Positions 62,411 to 64,000 of a stretch of 64,000 nt of DNA are shown one piece after another. How positions within the stretch are numbered: the stretch's first letter is position 1; every line of letters starts with the position of its first letter. The notes beneath the pieces are model-generated. The model searched no databases. It worked only from the letters and a program-made list of their open reading frames with translations, and was not told the origin of the DNA. Source of the stretch: Helopsaltes ochotensis (taxonomy: Eukaryota > Chordata > Aves > Passeriformes > Locustellidae). The stretch covers positions 124,001 to 188,000 of the forward strand of contig VXBM01000562.1 of assembly GCA_013400155.1 (NCBI GenBank), written 5' to 3'. Position numbers and translations under genes: made by a program.

Positions 62411-64000
62411 GCCTACCTTCTGTATCAAAAAAAAAATTCTACAGACATTAGTTTTTCCTCTCATAAATATGGCTTATTGCATTCAATCTGAAACCAGTAT
62501 TTTATACCATTGATGTTTCATCTCTCATTTAATCAGTCTAGTCCCAAGAACTATGAAGTCTGATGCATTAATTTGTATTAACCACACAAACACTGCCAAC
62601 ATTACACAGCTTTTGCATTTTTTGGCAATCCAACAAAAACACTGACTGAAAACAAATCTAGGCTTCACATCAGAGGAACTACATTAATAATAATTTTTTC
62701 CAATACATGTCTCCCTACTGGTAGTATATTGCACATAAGGTCCTGGCTTCTCCAGAGCTGGCACCATCCAAGATGCTGGACTTACAGCATATCTTTAGAA
62801 GGCAGGAAAACAAGCCCTCCATGCTGTGTGTTTCAGAGCCATTCACATTAAAGACATTAATATTTATTTAAAACACACTTAGGATACTCAGAATATTTGT
62901 ATTCTCAACAAATTACTTATTTCTTTGGGTTTCTTTTGGTGTTTTCATTTCATTTAAGGACTTCAGCCAAAATCAAGGTTCCCCTGTGTAGCTGTACATT
63001 TTCAAAATTTCTTGACAAGTAAAATCACATTCTCCCTGGAAGTGCAAATAATTTGGTTTTTTTTAACACTTGCGGTACATTTTAGTATTGTTTTGTTTTA
63101 GTTTGAAGTCTATACATGATTTGGATACTTCTGAAAGTATACAAACCTTTTTCTCAGATGGAGGTCACTGAGGACTACGCAAGCACAATCACGTGTTTGC
63201 ATTTGTCACTTTGCAAAGACTATTCAAAGAAAGGCCATTTCTTGCTGCACCCATGAGGAACTCAGAACCTGAGTTTTTTGCCATTAGAAAATTAGCCAAA
63301 GAGGCCATATCTGTCCAATGCAGGATTCCAGAATTAAGTAACTATGGTAGAAATTTCCCTACAGGTCCATTATCCTGATGATGAGTGAATACTGCTAATC
63401 TCTGCCAGAGGTGGCTCTCTCTAGTGTGCATCACCAGACTTGGTATCATGCATTCAGAGAACAGCAACAAATAGAGGAAACCTTTAATTCTCTCTAGAAC
63501 TGCATCTGAACCCAAGTGAAATAAATACTGCAAGTTGGAAATCATCAGTGTACTAGCTGTTGTCTTATTTTACTCCCATTAAAGGGATTAGAGTTGCTAT
63601 GAAAACATGAGGTGGTGCTTTCCTTGGAATTTCTGATTTCTGAAACCTACAACATCATTGGTGTCTTTCAGTCTTTTCAGTGCACAACACACCATCTAGA
63701 ACACTCCTGGCTATGCTGTAGCACTGAAAAAACACCCTGGTTTACCTTTCCTTGCTTTTATTACCATAAATTATATACTTTATTTGCTGAGAAGTATGGA
63801 ATAAAAGAGGAAGTCATCATCAGTCTGCTACCTTCTTTTTCTCCTCCATATGTCACTGAAGAGCTTCATGTACTCCTTGTAAGATTTTGTGTGCACACAC
63901 CCTTCTATACAATCAGAGTACTAGTGATGTGAAGGTTGTTGAGCTAGTCCAACTAGCCTTGCTGGCACTTGCTATCCTCGATCATAAGTTTTAGAAAGGC

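Larger units (their letters stand above)
57610..64000 (-). other. TRIM2 intron, incomplete
   Basis: The next upstream exon (NHL repeats 1-2) was searched for on the minus strand and not found, so this intron runs past the window edge. It holds CR1 tails at 59146 and 61966, a poly-A run near 58539 and the C-rich block at 62061-62410. Confidence 0.8.

Noticed and set aside
57610..64000. Missing TRIM2 exon for NHL repeats 1-2
   Set aside because: Searched by eye on the minus strand for the conserved blocks. None was found, so the exon is taken to lie beyond the window.

Overview
The window is vertebrate nuclear DNA and almost certainly avian. Its genes have short exons with GT-AG splice sites and long AT-rich introns. 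Its repeats are CR1 retrotransposon tails ending in the bird-type ATTCTATGATTCT motif, one very old CR1/L3-like relic, and LTR fragments of an endogenous retrovirus. No bacterial-type gene, CRISPR array, tRNA or rRNA is visible. Almost all short open frames are chance frames in introns and intergenic DNA.

Two protein genes are present, both on the minus strand and head to tail. (1) The 3' part of TRIM2 (neuronal RING/B-box/NHL ubiquitin ligase): four exons between 57609 and 51925 encode the last 177 or so residues, roughly NHL repeats 3 to 6. A long 3' UTR probably ends near 47690. All earlier TRIM2 exons lie beyond position 64000. (2) Complete MND1 (meiotic nuclear divisions 1, partner of HOP2/PSMC3IP): eight coding exons between 42854 and 6281 join in frame to 205 codons plus stop. 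This matches my recollection of the human protein in length and conserved sequence. Its start codon is the last three bases of exon 1, inside a CpG island at about 42120-43040. A short 3' UTR ends near 6140. The order TRIM2-MND1 on one strand matches human 4q31.3, as I recall it.

Layout from left to right: 1-6139, DNA downstream of MND1 with no supported gene; 6140-42990, MND1; 43041-47684, intergenic DNA with a GC-richer block and two diverged direct LTR-like copies (44419-44690 and 45626-45884), the second beside a polypurine-tract-like run on the minus strand; 47685-51924, probable TRIM2 3' UTR; 51925-57609, TRIM2 exons and introns; 57610-64000, part of a large TRIM2 intron with two truncated CR1 tails.

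The two genes have unrelated jobs: meiotic strand exchange in the nucleus, and ubiquitin ligation in neurons. No functional link is implied beyond conserved gene order. I found no new biological system. The best leads are a perfect 15-bp-arm inverted repeat in MND1 intron 4, a hairpin just after a TRIM2 splice donor, matches to miR-9 and miR-181 seeds in the TRIM2 3' UTR, a plus-strand exon-like segment in MND1 intron 4, and the LTR remnants between the genes.
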